Shown here: positions 40,982 through 41,006 of the stretch, one piece after another
Layout of the letters: every line of letters starts with the position of its first letter
Position numbering within the stretch: position 1 is the first letter of the stretch
Assembly (NCBI GenBank): GCA_016550405.1
Contig: JABXGX010000001.1
Span: 1-41,006, forward strand
Source of the DNA: an archaeon
GTDB lineage: Archaea > Asgardarchaeota > Hermodarchaeia > Hermodarchaeales > Hermodarchaeaceae
Length of the DNA: 41,006 nucleotides
Reading direction: 5' to 3'
Translations under genes and position numbers: made by a program
Notes under the pieces: generated by a model
The model's database searches: none
Seen by the model: only the letters and a program-made list of their open reading frames with translations
What the model was told of the DNA's origin: nothing

Positions 40982-41006
40982 ATGGCCTACGACGTTGATC
41001 CTTCCA
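40982..41006 (+). CDS. Start of a gene cut by the window end
   Basis: ATGGCCTACGACGTTGATCC begins 15 bases after the upstream stop and reads MAYDVDPS to the window end. GGAG (40970-40973) lies 8 bases before the ATG. Only eight residues are visible, so no function is given; tight spacing suggests an operon with the 388-residue protein. Confidence 0.5.

Noticed and set aside
1..41006. CRISPR arrays, transposases, integrases, replication origins
   Set aside because: No regular spaced repeats, DDE/recombinase motifs or origin-like repeat clusters were seen.

Overview
The window looks archaeal. Evidence: TATA-like boxes sit about 40-75 bases before many starts, some followed by GGAGG-type ribosome binding sites and some by TTG or GTG starts; there is an Lrp/AsnC regulator fused to a TackOD1-type zinc-ribbon module, a dodecin, a phosphatase with cadherin/Ig-like repeats ending in a PGF-type membrane anchor, and a nadA-nadC-nadE cluster. 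Base composition is moderate, with short GC-richer islands. The phosphatase repeats, the large double winged-helix regulators and the PAS-only protein recall Asgard archaea (Thorarchaeia-like), but this is inference; no rRNA or universal marker is present.

Layout. 0-11 kb is mostly ordinary: the tail of an upstream gene, an FMN glutamate-synthase-like protein, a dodecin, a winged-helix/iron-sulfur protein, a LolD/FtsX-type ABC operon, the NAD cluster nadA-nadC-nadE with a DUF2085 membrane protein, a HEAT-repeat protein and the TackOD1-Lrp regulator. 11-28 kb is an accessory, partly decayed region. It holds three GC-richer structured non-coding islands, one intact multi-pass membrane protein with three broken relatives, a secreted clan CD-like (His/Cys) protein next to a four-helix membrane protein, an alkaline phosphatase, two large paralogous double winged-helix regulators, a 58-residue ferredoxin, RidA, a nitronate-monooxygenase-like enzyme, a membrane beta-propeller with a zinc finger, and a Trp-rich secreted protein. 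28-41 kb is denser: an LEA-like surface protein, a membrane protein, two GNAT acetyltransferases, a PadR / ABC ATPase / ABC-2 permease operon with an evident operator, a PfkB kinase, a two-gene split PEP-synthase-like pair, a nine-PAS-domain protein without an output domain, and an unrecognised 388-residue protein followed closely by the start of another gene.

How the parts work together. nadA, nadC and nadE cover quinolinate formation, phosphoribosylation and the final amidation of NAD synthesis; aspartate oxidation and adenylylation must be encoded elsewhere. PadR probably represses its own promoter and the co-directional efflux ABC genes through two 13-bp palindromes over the TATA box and start. 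The PEP-mobile (His) protein and the ATP-grasp protein are adjacent and probably act as one phosphotransfer machine whose acceptor domain is missing here.

The most unusual structure is at 11.7-14.5 kb. The two halves of one decayed membrane-protein gene lie on the same strand in the right order, separated by about 2.1 kb that carries the clan CD-like gene and its membrane neighbour, with 21-base imperfect direct repeats at both edges. This looks like insertion of a small cargo module, possibly a toxin/immunity-type pair. The functional part is speculative. All coordinates and folds were read by eye; no database search or folding program was run.
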